Source of the DNA: Pyropia yezoensis
Lineage: Eukaryota > Rhodophyta > Bangiophyceae > Bangiales > Bangiaceae
NCBI GenBank assembly: GCA_009829735.1
Contig: CM020620.1
Coordinates: forward strand, 23,906,020-23,970,019
Length of the DNA stretch: 64,000 bases
Reading direction: 5' to 3'
Both the position numbers and the translations under genes were made by a program. Positions 31,243-43,493 of the stretch are shown in pieces (position 1 is the stretch's first letter; every line of letters begins with the position of its first letter). Under the pieces are notes generated by a model. It was given only the letters and a program-made list of their open reading frames with translations, searched no databases and had not been told where the DNA came from.

Positions 31243-34200
31243 CCGTTGGAGCTGGTCGTCCGAAGCTCACAACGGCAGCCTCGGCCAAGTGGGCCAAGAG
31301 GACGAACCAACCGTGTCGGATACTGCGGCGACCTAAGGGAGTCCGCCCACCTCGGGTGGGACTTCCCAAGAACGTAAACCCACGTCGGGTCATCGCGGTG
31401 CTGACGGGTGAGAACTTCCAGGTGGCTGGACGGGTGCAACTTGCCCCCGGCCGCGCCTGTTGTGCCCGTATCGTACTTGATACCGGGTCAGGAGCCTCCT
31501 TGATACGCAAGTCGCTATTACCAAAGGGGATGAGGCTCCAACGCTGGAAGTCTAAAGCTGACCATCTGATCGATATCAATGGTGGGGTACTTCCCATCGT
31601 TGGTGCCGTGACCCTACCAACTCGGTTGGGGACCCATGAGGTCGACGTGACCTATGGTGTAGTTGAGAATATATCGGTACCCCTGCTTCTGGGTACCCCT
31701 TATGTCGTAACACAAGTGCCTTTGATTTGTGGCCCTGAGTACTGGGTCAAGTTGATGAATGGGGAGACTATCCCCATCCTTGGTAAGGGAAAGTCTGTGG
31801 CTCCTGTGACAGTTTCACAGTCGAAGCCTGTTTGTTCTGTGAGGGAAGGGTTTACTGCTACTCTGCGTTTAGCCCGTAAAGTCATGTTGCCCCCCAACTC
31901 GGTGGCGCACGTGGATGTTGTAACTGATTATGCGGGGAACGGGTTGGTGCACCCTAACCCCCGTCTTGCTCGCAAGCACCAAGTGCATGTTGCCCTTGGC
32001 ACGATGGACTCCAAAGCCGGAGTCCCGTGGAGGATCCAGGTGATGAACCTGAGCTCGTCGCCCAAGTTCTTCAAGTCGGGGGCCAAGTTCGGCTATATCG
32101 ACCAACACGAGGGACCGGTAGTAGCGGTCACCCTCAGCGCGGGCGCAAGTAGCGACCCGCAGTCCGGAAAGGAGAAGCATCAAGCCAAGTCGGCCGCCTC
32201 TCCTCGGCCCCAGGTAAACATGGAGGGTGTTCCACCCAGGTTGAGGGTTCAAGTTGAACGCCTCTTGGACCAATATCACAAGTTGTGGGATGGTCAATTG
32301 GGACTCATGAGAGCTACCCAACACCGGATCGAGTTGAAACCCGGTGCGCCCCCTATACGCCAACAACCGTATAGGGGGGGACCCCGTTCAAGGGCCCTCG
32401 TTAAGGAGCAAGTTGCTCGCATGGAGGCCCTCGATGTGATCGAGGCCAGCAACGCCGAGTGGGCGAGTCCGGTGGTGATCGTCCCCAAAGTTGATGGGAC
32501 CCCCCGGTTCTGTATCGACTACCGTAAGCTCAACGAGAGCACGGTGAAGGATAGTTATCCCCTACCTCGGATGGATGACTGTCTGGACTCTCTGGGGAGG
32601 CAAACGTGTTCTCTACCCTGGACTGTAACGCGGGGTACTGGCAAATTCCCATTGCCCCGGAGGACAGGCATAAAACTACCTTTACCTGTCACTGTGGTAC
32701 CTACCAGTGCAAGCGCCTACCGTTTGGCCTGTGTAACGCGCCGGCAACTTTCCAGCGCGCTATGGACATGATTCTGGCCGGAGTACGGTGGCAGATCTGT
32801 CTCGTGTACCTAGACGATATCATTGTGTTCTCCCGAAGTCCGGAGGAACACATTGGCCATCTTGGCCAGGTGTTCAAGCTACTTGCTGACGCCGGAGTGT
32901 CACTGAAGGCGAGTAAGTGCCACCTCTTCACTCAAGAGGTGGAGTACTTGGGACATGTTGTCCGTCCGGGGCGTCTCAGTGTCAACGAGAAAAACTTGAG
33001 GGCCATCCGCAAGGCTCAGTACCCCCGGACCCAGACCCAGATGAGGAGCTTCCTCGGGATGTGTAACGTGTACCGACGTTTCACTAAGGGCTTCGCCAAA
33101 GTGGCGAAGCCGTTGAATGAGTTAGTGAGCTCAACGCTACCGAAGAACCTGCCTCCCCCAAGTCGGGTGGAGCAGGAATCCTTTGAGACTCTTCGGGACC
33201 TTCTGCTGAAGCCCCCTATCCTGGCTATTCCCAGGTTGGGAGGCCACTACATCCTGGATGTGGACGCTAGCTACGACCAACTTGGTTGTGTGTTGCTTCA
33301 GCAACAGCCGGACAAGGAGTACTTGCCGGTGGGATACTTCAGCAAGGGGCTAAACTCGGCCGAGAAGAACTACGGAGTCACCGAGTTGGAAGGACTCGCA
33401 GTGGTATGGGCGGTGACGTCACTTCGTCACTACCTAGAGGGTGAGAAGTTCCTCATCCGCTGCGACCACCGCGCGTTGCAGTTCATCTTCAAGACGGACT
33501 GTACGAACACTCGTCTCAACCGGTGGAGGGTGCGACTTGCACCCTTCAACTTTGATATTGAGTACCGACCTGGCAGGCAACATGCCCTTGCCGACGGCCT
33601 CTCTCGGGTACCTACCGAGGGACTGGACACCACCCCAGTCGATGAGGACATCCCCATCGTGGGGGTAGTCACGCGCTCGGGTCAGGCGTTGAATCCCGAG
33701 GCGCCAGGGAACAAGAAGTACTTGCCCCTGTCCCTGGACGAAGTAGTGAAGGCCCAGGCCGAGGATCCCTTCTGCAAGTCGCAGAGGGATACCCTGGATA
33801 CAGTGGCGGAGACGCGGTTCTTCCTGGGAGACGATGGCCTCCTCATGAGGAGGGGGGTATTCCAGGGACCGAACAACTTGTCGTCCCCGCATCCCTCAAG
33901 GACAGTATCCTTGAGAGGGAGCATAACGCTCCCACGGGTGGACACCTGGGGTCTAGTAAACTGTACCAGACCCTGAGGACCAGGTACTACTGGCCGTCCA
34001 TGGTGGTGGACATCTACAGTTGGGTGGCTGCCTGCACAAGTTGTGCACAGAACCGTCTGATGGAACGGCGGCCTACTACGGCTATGCTATTGTTCCCGGC
34101 CAAGGAGCCCTTCGCCGCGTTGGCGATGGACATCCTTGGGCCACTGCCAGTGACCGAGGAGGGCAACCAGTACCTCCTGGTCATCTGTGACCGCTTCACG

Positions 34201-34861
34201 AAACTTACGCGAGCGATCCCACTGGCAGAGATCACGGCCATGTCGGTCGTGTCAGCCTTCCTAGATCACTGGGTTGCCGCGTATGGCATTCCGGATAGTA
34301 CACTATCGGACAATGGACCGCAATTTGCGTCTGTACTGTTTCAAGGAGTGCTGGATATGTTGGGGGTTAAGGCAAACTATGCCACCCCCTACCACCCACA
34401 AACTAATGGGCAGGTGGAGCGCTTCAACAAAACTATTGTTAGGCAGCTGCGCCATTATGTGAGTGAGCACGTGAAGACGTGGGACCAATACATTTCTATT
34501 CTGACCACTGCCTACAATTCGCAGGTTCACTCATCTACCGGGGAAGTACCCCTCGCTTTTGTGACCCCCCGTCGCGTGCGGTCTATTGCCGTGCGGCGGC
34601 CGCTCCCAACTAGGGAGGATGGTGGCAGTACGCCCACTCCTACTGAGAGTAAGGCGGAGTTCGCTGCTAGGCTTGAAAACCTCATCCCTAAAGTCAGGGC
34701 TGAGATGGACAAAGCACAAAGCGCTACAAGCGTACCTTTGACAAAAAGGTGCGCAACGCCAAGCATGTCCCCGAGCAGGGTGACTGGGTATTGGTCCACT
34801 CACACACCCCAACTGGGGGTAAGTTGGTGTTCCAGACGAAGGGGCCGTACCAGGTCCTTCG
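31239..34861 (+). pseudogene. Pol of chromovirus B (PR-RT-RH-IN)
   Basis: Fossil polyprotein region beginning with an ATG that overlaps the gag stop by four bases (ATGA). Parts seen are the retropepsin site DTGS near 31478, RT about 32280-33010 with the YLDD box near 32805, RNase H about 33240-33620, and integrase about 33900-34750 with LSDNGPQF and NGQVERFNK. About three breaks. The chromodomain and 3' end fall in the assembly gap. Confidence 0.92.
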
Positions 34862-35361
34862 NNNNNNNNNNNNNNNNNNNNNNNNNNNNNNNNNNNNNNN
34901 NNNNNNNNNNNNNNNNNNNNNNNNNNNNNNNNNNNNNNNNNNNNNNNNNNNNNNNNNNNNNNNNNNNNNNNNNNNNNNNNNNNNNNNNNNNNNNNNNNNN
35001 NNNNNNNNNNNNNNNNNNNNNNNNNNNNNNNNNNNNNNNNNNNNNNNNNNNNNNNNNNNNNNNNNNNNNNNNNNNNNNNNNNNNNNNNNNNNNNNNNNNN
35101 NNNNNNNNNNNNNNNNNNNNNNNNNNNNNNNNNNNNNNNNNNNNNNNNNNNNNNNNNNNNNNNNNNNNNNNNNNNNNNNNNNNNNNNNNNNNNNNNNNNN
35201 NNNNNNNNNNNNNNNNNNNNNNNNNNNNNNNNNNNNNNNNNNNNNNNNNNNNNNNNNNNNNNNNNNNNNNNNNNNNNNNNNNNNNNNNNNNNNNNNNNNN
35301 NNNNNNNNNNNNNNNNNNNNNNNNNNNNNNNNNNNNNNNNNNNNNNNNNNNNNNNNNNNNN
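34862..35361. other. assembly gap, 500 N
   Basis: Exactly 500 N inside chromovirus sequence. Left edge corresponds to position 3412 of copy A and right edge to 6522, so a true join would need about 3.1 kb here. Confidence 1.
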
Positions 35362-35470
35362 CAGGGACAGAGTGTGTGCGACTTGCACTTCTTCCGGTTC
35401 TTCCGAACGGGAGGCAGCCCTTGCACACCGCCCCAACTTGGGTGCCGTGTGTGCTAGTGGTTCTTGCCAC
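35362..35470 (+). repeat. 3' LTR end fragment
   Basis: Last 109 bases of a chromovirus LTR. It agrees with the copy A 3' LTR at the sites where A and B differ (for example CTTGCACACC and GTGCCGTGTG), and is followed by the same flank, CGAGCTGACC. Confidence 0.9.
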
Positions 35471-36323
35471 CGAGCTGACCCAGTGTCATCCACCCCCCCC
35501 ATGGGGATGGGCTCACCCGGCAGTAGGGACGGCATGCTGCCAAGTGGCATTGCCTCCGCCGTCCGGTAAGCACCCATGAGAGTTTTGCCCCGGTGTCTGG
35601 GTCGCGGGTCGCAACCCTCCGGAGGTGTGGGAAGTGCAGGGACCCTATGGTCCGTCCACGGGGGGGCCTCGTAGAGATCGCGTCTGACCCCTGTTCCCAC
35701 CTTCCTAGTTAGGAGGACGGGGCCGATCTGGCCCCTCGGGATTTTACTGGCTTCCGATTGGTCCCCTCCTATGGAGATGGGCCGGGTCGCCATTGGTTCT
35801 GGGGCCCACGTTGGGATTCCCAGTGTATGGGATTTCCCCTGACCAGAATTGGACTTTGGTCAATATTCCGGGATGGGATGCATTTGGGGTTTGGATTTTG
35901 ATTGTGTACTTTGCGCGATTGTGAGATGGGGAGATCTTGAGTGTTGGCACTGATGTCCGACGGGGCTCCTCTTCCCGTATCTTGGAGGTTCCTGCCCCGC
36001 TGGCAGGGATGATCCTCGAGGGAGGGGGACCTCCGGACATGTTGGAGGGTTTGATTGGCCCGCACGTGGCTCGGTGTGGAGGGTTGCTGGGTGCGGGTGA
36101 GAGAGGGTAAGAGTGTGCGTGGGGGTGCGCGTTGCTTCCCCTTTTCGAAAAAAAACAGACTTGCGTGTGCTTGAACACTGTCGTCCTGGTCGGTGGATCC
36201 CGCGTGAACGAGCCAGGCGGTCGGCGGTTTCGTATCTCTCCTGTCTCCCCGCGTCCTTGGTAGGTTGGTTTCTCTGTGTGTTCTGGGTGCTACGCGCTTA
36301 AGGTATGTAAAACCACTACAGTG

Positions 36324-36641
36324 ATGGCGGCAGTGGTGGCAGAGGCGGCGGCGGCGACGGCGGCCAATGGGCCGGCGAACGGTCCTCCCACTCCCACCCC
36401 GCTCTCCCGTTTCAGCTTACCGCCAGGGGTTGCCTCGCTACGGCCGGGGGCCGCCTCGTGCAATGCGGCGGGCAGACCCATGGACGAAGACGGCCCAGCC
36501 GTGGCCGTGCGCGAGCTGGGCAACCGGCGCCGTTCACCAAAGTTGAGAGGGCGAAGGAAACCCATGGAAGGCCAACCTAGGGGAGATGGGAAGAGAATGG
36601 GAGGCGAGGGGACGAGACGGGGGAGCGTGGGGCGCCGGTGA
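36324..36641 (+). CDS. weak Ala-rich ORF, second copy
   Basis: 105 aa version of the ORF at 7491, ending in an Arg/Gly-rich tail (KLRGRRKPMEGQPRGDGKR). Single-base differences from the other copy change its length, so the true frame is unsettled. Confidence 0.22.
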   Translation: MAAVVAEAAAATAANGPANGPPTPTPLSRFSLPPGVASLRPGAASCNAAGRPMDEDGPAVAVRELGNRRRSPKLRGRRKPMEGQPRGDGKRMGGEGTRRGSVGRR

Positions 36642-36867
36642 AGGGGGCTAAAGAAGGTGGCATGGTTTGAAAGGACGGGAGGTGAAGGAGCACGGAATGT
36701 AGACAGGGTGACGACGTGAAGAGGGATCCAAGAGGGGGGATACGGTGCGCACGCGACCACTTGCTTTTCTGCGTTGATGGTCCTTAAGGATGCGGGATAC
36801 CAATAGCTTCGCCGGGCAGTGGAAGGAGTGTTGACTGACCCACCACCTGACGGCCACAGGCGAGTGC

Positions 36868-38749
36868 CTTCTCCACCCTGTCTTGAAACACGGACCAAGG
36901 AGACTCACATACTCGGCAAGTCGTTTTTGGTGGTTAAAACCGAACGCACAATAAAAGGAAACGGTGGCTCTGCACTGCTGCTAGGTGGGAACCCTGCTCT
37001 TTTAACCGGGGGCACCATCACGCGTCCTCGATCTCTTCGGGGTTGTATGTTCTGAGGCAGAGCCAGGAGGATGAAACCCGAGTGATGGTGAAAACTATTC
37101 CTGAGTAGAACAAAGTCAGGACGAAACTCTGGTGAAGGCTCTTAGCGACGCTGATGTGCTAATTGCTCGTCGAACTTGGGGTACCGGGGCGACATACTGA
37201 TTTTAAACCATCTAGTAGCTGGCTCCCGCCGAAGTTTCCCTCAGGATAGCGGGAGGAAGTGCTGGTCAGTGTCATCCGGTAAAGCCTGTGCTTAACGACC
37301 TCGGGGAAGTAACTCCTTCGACCTGTTGTCATAATCTAAACAGGTGAGGAGCCGGCAACGTTGCTTATTAAAATGAACGTCGTGCGGACAACGATTGCTC
37401 GCAGTGGGCCGACTTCGGTTGCAGAACTGGCGATGCGGGATGAATCGAAAGCGACGCTAAGGTGCCAAGCTCCCAGCTCATTCAGACACCAGAAAATATG
37501 CTAAATCCTACAGACAGCGGGACAGTGGCCATGGAAGTCGAAATCCGCTAAGGAGTGTGTAACAACTTACCTGCGGAATGGATCAGCCCTGAAAATGGAT
37601 GAGGACCGAGGCGTCGCCGTTGGGGTAAATACGAACCCTTAGTGAGTAGGAGGGCGTGGGGTTTTTGAAACACGGTACACTCGCATGGAAGCCTTGGGTG
37701 TAAGCTCGGGTGGAGCAAAAGTGTGGAAGGGTTCCACACGAACAGTGCTGGGACGTGGGTAAGTCGACCCTCGAAGACCGGAAAAACTCCGTATTCAGGG
37801 AGAACGAAAATGCACAATAGTGGCAATCATACAGTCGTGTGATATTATCGTCCCAGGCGGGCGCGCCTCTCTCATTCGTCAAGTCCGGCCTTGGTGCCAA
37901 ATTGCTTGCGTGGGTGCAGCTTGGGTGAGGAAAAGCCCTCACTATATTTGGTACTGCTGGTAGAGCAAAACATCTGGATGCGAATAACTTCCGGAGAGAC
38001 AATGGTACCAAGTGACTGGGGTAACGCCCCTTTTATGAAGGCAAAAAACAGAAAGACGGCCCTGGTGATACTTCGCTTATATAGGGACAATCCGTAGTGG
38101 ACTTGGCTTCCTGTCCACCCACTCCATCGAGTGGGCATAGCCTAGCGGTTCAACGCTCGGGAAGATGTAGGTTGGTGTCCGTCCCTTCGGGACAGCGCAC
38201 TCGTTTGAGGTAGGGGCTACTCCCACCGAAGACGTTGTTTTTGTCTACCTCGGGTAGCACGCCTCGAAAGAAGCAAAGAAGGTGCAAATAAAACAGGTGG
38301 CGAGGAAGTCCCTACCAGAGTCACGTGGTACAAGGAGCTGGGATTGATAGATCGTCTGGCGTGACTAGTAGCCGACAGATAGAGATCGTCAAATCGCGAG
38401 AAAGCCCTTAGAGCCCCGAGCGACCAAGTGCGTGTCGAAAGGCTTAGACGCAGGCAGGACTGGCTGTCGCATGGCTTGATTCCATCAAGATCGGTAAAAA
38501 TGCTCGCGGATAAGGCTATCCTGGGAACAGCGCCAAAGTAAGTAAGCTGCAGTGATTCTATTCTTTCTGTCGACGCTACCTTCGCGTTGATGCACCACTC
38601 TGCTGAGTCGCTTTGAAGCATGCATGGGAGTAAATGCCTTCGTACTGATCGTTGTCCACCCGAATTGCCTCGGTGAGACTTTATACCTTGGTACCAGCGT
38701 GAGACCGTTGTGAAGCAGGTTAGAGTTACCCTTCTGATGAGTCGTCGTC
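36868..38749 (+). pseudogene. LSU rRNA relic, second copy
   Basis: Same relic as at 8030-9910. Blocks at 36879 (CTTGAAACACGG), 37086 (GATGGTGAAA), 37206 (CCATCTAGTAGCTGG) and 37544 (TCCGCTAAGGAG) match; a few one- or two-base length differences separate the copies. Confidence 0.85.
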
Positions 38750-38912
38750 GCACAGAAGTCCACGACTGTGGCAGCTCCGCCGGAGTTGGTCGAGCGGCCC
38801 ACAAAGCGCCACACTCATTCAGCCTCAGCTGCGCCTGCGGCTGATGCGGGGCCTGCGACGGCTCGGTCATCAGATGACCGCACTCCTGTGCGCGCGTTGA
38901 AAGCGCGGGTGC

Positions 38913-39473
38913 ATGTTGTCGAGCGTCGGGTTGAGAAAGCGGGTGCTCGGGCTTGAGATAATCCCGGCACAGTGGTTGACAAGCGTGTCGGCCGCAGCAG
39001 CCCTTGCTCCTTTCCATGTGGAGCCTGGGCCCTACGCCGCCGATGCTGCTGATGCCGTTGCCGACCACGCGCTCTCCGCCGCGAAAACGAAGCTCCGTCA
39101 GTCTAGTACGGGCAAGGGGGTGGCGCGGCACCGGAACGAGAAAGAGGGGCTTGAAGTGGCGGCCGCACTCCAGGAGGAAGTCGGCGCCCGCGTCAACGGC
39201 GGAATTGCGGCGGCCGAGGATGCATATAATGTCAGTCTCTCTTCTAAGGATGCCAACGCCATGTACTTCGCGTCTATGACGGCGGCGTCCCCCGCCTGTC
39301 TGGAGCGGTCAAAGGAGTTAGTACACGCTTTGGCCGCGACGGTGCCCCGGAAGGCGAAATCGAAGCCGAATCAGCGTGGGTCGGAGAGCATGAGGCGATT
39401 TCGTGCCCTGCTCGGGCTGGGCGCTCAGGCGCGGTCGGCCACCTACGGCGCGCTCACGCGCTGGATCATCTAG
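38913..39473 (+). CDS. unrecognised 186 aa helical ORF, second copy
   Basis: Identical protein to the ORF at 10074-10634. Confidence 0.35.
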   Translation: MLSSVGLRKRVLGLEIIPAQWLTSVSAAAALAPFHVEPGPYAADAADAVADHALSAAKTKLRQSSTGKGVARHRNEKEGLEVAAALQEEVGARVNGGIAAAEDAYNVSLSSKDANAMYFASMTAASPACLERSKELVHALAATVPRKAKSKPNQRGSESMRRFRALLGLGAQARSATYGALTRWII

Positions 39474-40592
39474 CGGTAGCAGTACCACGCTCGGTGGATC
39501 GAGACAGCAGGGTTTACGCCAGGGAAGGTCGCAACGAATGGAGAAGATGGGGAGCTGTACCAGGATGCGCGGGCCAAGGCGGCGCGGTGTGGCTGCGGTG
39601 CAGGCGATACCTACAAACCAAGAAGGGTCGCCTGGCTCTGTGCCAGGTGACAGCCGGGCTTATTGGCAACCTTGTCGTTGTTAACGCGAAGACAACGTCG
39701 ACCCACAGGCGGTAGTGCTGTGGTTGCAGCTCTGTCAACTGGGCATCGTTCTGGCAAAGGTAAGTTGTTGCGTTTGCCTGCATCATTCGGGAGGTACATT
39801 TTCGCGACGATGGTTCCAGCCCAGATCCATAACTACGGCCCCCGCGTTTGTGGCATTGGTTGGGTGGGACACGTGGTGTGCAACAGCCAAGCAAATCACA
39901 CCACGAGACGCCACAAACTCACGTCACAAGCTCCCCACATGACTTGGACCGCACCTCGGTTTTGTCAAGCGCTCCATCTATGCACCTGGCCAATAGCATT
40001 CAGAGAGCTGAGCCGTGCATTCCCCGCGAATGCTTCCGTTGTCGTCGATGGTGCTGGCTCCGAAGCTGACAGTACGGGCAGTGAATGGGCTTGCGACGGT
40101 CCCGCAGTCTCCACATCATTGTATCGCAATCTTTCCCGTAGAAGAAGGACACTTTCAGTAAGTCTCCCGCGTAAATCTCACAGACACATTGCTGCAGTCA
40201 GTTGATTGAAGCGGAATGTCGGAGAGTGACTGAAGCGTCGACCGCCAGAAGTCGGACATGGGAAAAGGGCTCTTCTCATTCACGTCCGTGACGGCCGTTG
40301 GCGTCTGGAGCTCAGCCGCAACGGCTGCAGTCAGGGAGCGTGGCGGTGTCGCACGAATATACCCGTTTGCCAGGTCTGACGTGAAGTCAATGGCGCACTG
40401 ATCTGAGCTGCTCTGGTCGCTGACGTGCCATCGGCGCGAATATCTTGCTAGCATCGCCACCGCCAGTCGCGCTGGTTGCTTTGTCGTTCATTTCGCTTGA
40501 TGCAAGATTGTGATTCATTATTGAGACTGTCTTCTCATTGATATTTAAAACTTGAAAAGCCAGCAACAGCTTCCTAGGCTGTCTTGTATGTG

Positions 40593-41934
40593 CATTCGGT
40601 ACCCAATTTTGTCCGTACGCTTCTGGGAGAAATTTGAGTTGCCAGATCCGACGTAGAACAGGGTCATATGGCCTGAGATCGCCGCATCCCGCCCGCGGCG
40701 GCGCCGAAGTGCTACGGCACGGTCCCCCTATAACATCCCATAGATCAGCGCCCAGGACCGCGCCGAGGTCGGCAGGCACCATGGCGGGCTCAGCACGTCG
40801 CCCCCTGTCCGACGGCGAGCGCACCGCCATCACGGCCCTCCTCCAACAAGGCAAGTCCCTGCTGGCCATCAGCACGGCTTTGGGTCGCTCCAAGAGCACC
40901 ATCGCCTACGCGGCAATGGCCATGTGCGCGGCTGCAGCCCGCGACAGGGTGGACAAGCGTGGTCGATCCAAGAAATTGACGGACCGTGAGCTGCGCAGCC
41001 TCAAGCGGGCGATGGTCGACAACGGGTATTCCTCTGTGGCCGCCCTGACGGAGATGGTCAACACCACGCCCTCTCAGGCGTCGGGCGGGCCCAGCAAGGG
41101 CTCAGTTTCAGCCTCCACTGTCCGTAGGGCCATCCACGCTATGGGATTTCTCTCCCGGGTGGCCGAGAAGAAACCCTTCCTGTCGGCCAAGAACGTCGCC
41201 AAGCGCCTCGTGTGGGCGGCAGCACGCAGGTGCTGGAAGGCTGAGTGGGCGTCTGTACTCTTCACCGACGAAAGCTCGTTTGTGCTCCGCAACGCCAGCT
41301 TCTCGCGCGTTTCGCGGCGCAACGGCGAGCGGTACGCCCCGCATCGCCTGCCCCGAATCTTCAAGAGCGGGCGCCAGTCCGTGATGGTGTGGGGGGGGTT
41401 CTCGGCGCGCGGCCGGACGCCTCTGTTGCCGGTTGAAGGCTCCATGAACGCGGCCAAGTACGCTGACGCCCTCGAGGACTACGTGGTGCACCTGATACGC
41501 GCTGACTACGGCCCGCTGGATGCTGCGTGGCTGCAAGAGGACTTGGCACCCTGTCGCGCGGCGAAGGCGACCAAGGAGGTTAAGGCTCAGCTCAGGCTGA
41601 GGGTCCTGCCTTGGATCGGGCAGAGCCCCGACCCCGACCTTATCAAGAATGCCTGGGCGGAGATGGAACGCCACCTGCGGCAGCGCCCCACGGCGCCCAA
41701 GAACAAGGATGAGCTGTGGGCGGCTCTCTGCCAAGAGTGGGACGCCGTCCCTCATGCCTTTTTCAGGGATCTGCCGGAGTCGATGCCCCGTCGTGCGCGG
41801 GGTGTCATAGCCGCTCAAGGCGCCAGCACCAAATATTGATGGGCCCAGTGCCTGGAATCGAGGGGTTGCTTACTGCCGAACTCCTCCGTACGAATCTCGT
41901 TTTCGGCCGTACGGATAAAATTGGGTACCGACTG
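40593..41934 (+). mobile_element. Tc1/mariner-like transposon, second copy
   Basis: Identical in structure and, as far as read, in sequence to 11755-13096, with the same TIR pair (40593-40619 and 41908-41934) and the same TG/TA flanks. Identical flanks mean it was copied with its surroundings, not by a second transposition. Confidence 0.9.
40781..41839 (+). CDS. Tc1/mariner transposase, second copy
   Basis: Identical to the 352 aa product at 11943-13001, including Lys in place of the third catalytic acid (SPDPDLIKNAW). Confidence 0.9.
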   Translation: MAGSARRPLSDGERTAITALLQQGKSLLAISTALGRSKSTIAYAAMAMCAAAARDRVDKRGRSKKLTDRELRSLKRAMVDNGYSSVAALTEMVNTTPSQASGGPSKGSVSASTVRRAIHAMGFLSRVAEKKPFLSAKNVAKRLVWAAARRCWKAEWASVLFTDESSFVLRNASFSRVSRRNGERYAPHRLPRIFKSGRQSVMVWGGFSARGRTPLLPVEGSMNAAKYADALEDYVVHLIRADYGPLDAAWLQEDLAPCRAAKATKEVKAQLRLRVLPWIGQSPDPDLIKNAWAEMERHLRQRPTAPKNKDELWAALCQEWDAVPHAFFRDLPESMPRRARGVIAAQGASTKY

Positions 41935-42461
41935 TACATGCATAACATTTTTGCAAGCTCGTGCTTGAAAGCATAGATTGCTGCGTGAGCGCGGCCAAGC
42001 CGCGTTTGAACAACAAAACATCTAGAGCGTGATTCGACAGCGTTCGTGGTGGGGGAGCGCGGACGCCCCTTTACCTGCGTACGTTATGTAAAGAAGCGCG
42101 CTTGTCTGTTTGGTACTCGCGGAATGAGAAGGCGCTTGTATATCTCAGCGGGCGTTTGTTCTTCCGATGCGATGCTGTCGTTTGGTGGACCTCGCGCCAA
42201 ACCTCGATCGACCGCTTACTTGTTCTACGAACATTGGATGTGTGAGCGGGGAACACTCTGTTCTAAATATCCGATGTCTAACTTTTAGTGCAGGCGACAG
42301 AGCCATGCCAACCGGAAAACGCCCACTCAACTTCACGAATCTGCCGACCAATTATGAATGCGTGCGCTGTCATCTAAGTCTCCTGGTGCTTTGTACTACT
42401 GAGCGGCACATGCGTTGGAAAATTTCCAATCGCTAGCTGTTTACAGTCTCTCTCCGATCTT

Positions 42462-42878
42462 ATGGCACAATACATATCATATCTACCCCCACAGCGTGTA
42501 GCTGCAAAGAAAGCAGATGCGGCAACAGATCAGATTGAGGCTGCATCGCAACCACAAGTTCCCGCTCCGCGCACTTCCTTGTTTTCGTTCGAGTGTGTGC
42601 TCGAGGCAGCCCGACGACACGGAGAAGGCGTGCAGTCGCACACGAGACCGTCCCGCTCTCGCGACCCGGGAAATGGACCAAAACATGTGGCAAAGAGCAT
42701 GGGTCGGACGGGGGGGCACACCGAGTTGCGTTCCCGGGAGCGTCCGTCCTCCTCCCATCCCCCAATCCCCTGGGTGCTCAACTTCGAGGCGGCGGCGACG
42801 GCGGCAGCGGCATGGCTCCCCCTCCGTCCCCAGCCCCACTCCCTCTCCCGAGCGCGGGCCTCCTCTCGGCTACTATAA
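42462..42878 (+). CDS. weak 138 aa ORF, second copy
   Basis: Identical frame to 13624-14040; function unknown. Confidence 0.22.
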   Translation: MAQYISYLPPQRVAAKKADAATDQIEAASQPQVPAPRTSLFSFECVLEAARRHGEGVQSHTRPSRSRDPGNGPKHVAKSMGRTGGHTELRSRERPSSSHPPIPWVLNFEAAATAAAAWLPLRPQPHSLSRARASSRLL

Positions 42879-43493
42879 GTGCCTTCTGCAGCGAAGCGGC
42901 GGCCGCTTTGAGCAGCCGCGGGGACGACTAGTGGAAGAGGCAGCAAGGTCAGAGCGTCGCCGCCTGATTCGGCCGACGGCGGGTCCGCTTGCGGAGGTAT
43001 AGGCTCGACGCCCATAAGGCGCTGGCGTTCCCTGCTCGCCTCGGCAAGGGGGCGTCGCGCTGCCTCGTAGCACGCCAGTGGTCCACACTCCGTCCTTTCC
43101 TCCCCCCCCACTTCTTCCCTTTCCCCACTCCAACGCAACACCTCTTCGCCCTTCCTCCCGTCTCTGACCAAGTCGCTTCTCTTCCCCCCGCTCCACTTCC
43201 GTGCCTTGCGCGTCGTAAGCACGTCGCCAGTGGCGCTACCATGGAAGGGGCTCCCCACTCCACGGGAGCCCCTAATGTTTTCACTCTAACAAATGACGGC
43301 GACGGTGACGACTCCTTCGCCCTACCCCCGACCTCGTGCTCGTAACCCGTCAGCGGCGGCGGCAGCGGCATCGGTGGGCCAACAGGCGATCAGCCGGCGT
43401 TTTCACGTCTTTGACGGCGCCTCCTCGGCAGGGCGGGGGCAGGTGCCGGAGTCTTCGGCGGGAGCACGCCCGGTGGGCCCGCCATCGCGCTGC

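Larger units (their letters stand above)
28709..34861 (+). mobile_element. Ty3/gypsy chromovirus, copy B (5' part, to gap)
   Basis: Fossil of the same family as copy A. It has a 5' LTR, a primer-binding-site candidate, gag with a zinc knuckle, then PR, RT, RNase H and integrase, and is cut by the second N gap before the chromodomain. Pol is broken at about three places; gag looks whole. Nucleotide identity to copy A is roughly 95-97 percent by eye, so the two derive from separate insertions or have been apart for some time. By comparison with copy A about 3.1 kb of the element should lie between the two gap edges, far more than the 500 N shown. Confidence 0.95.
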
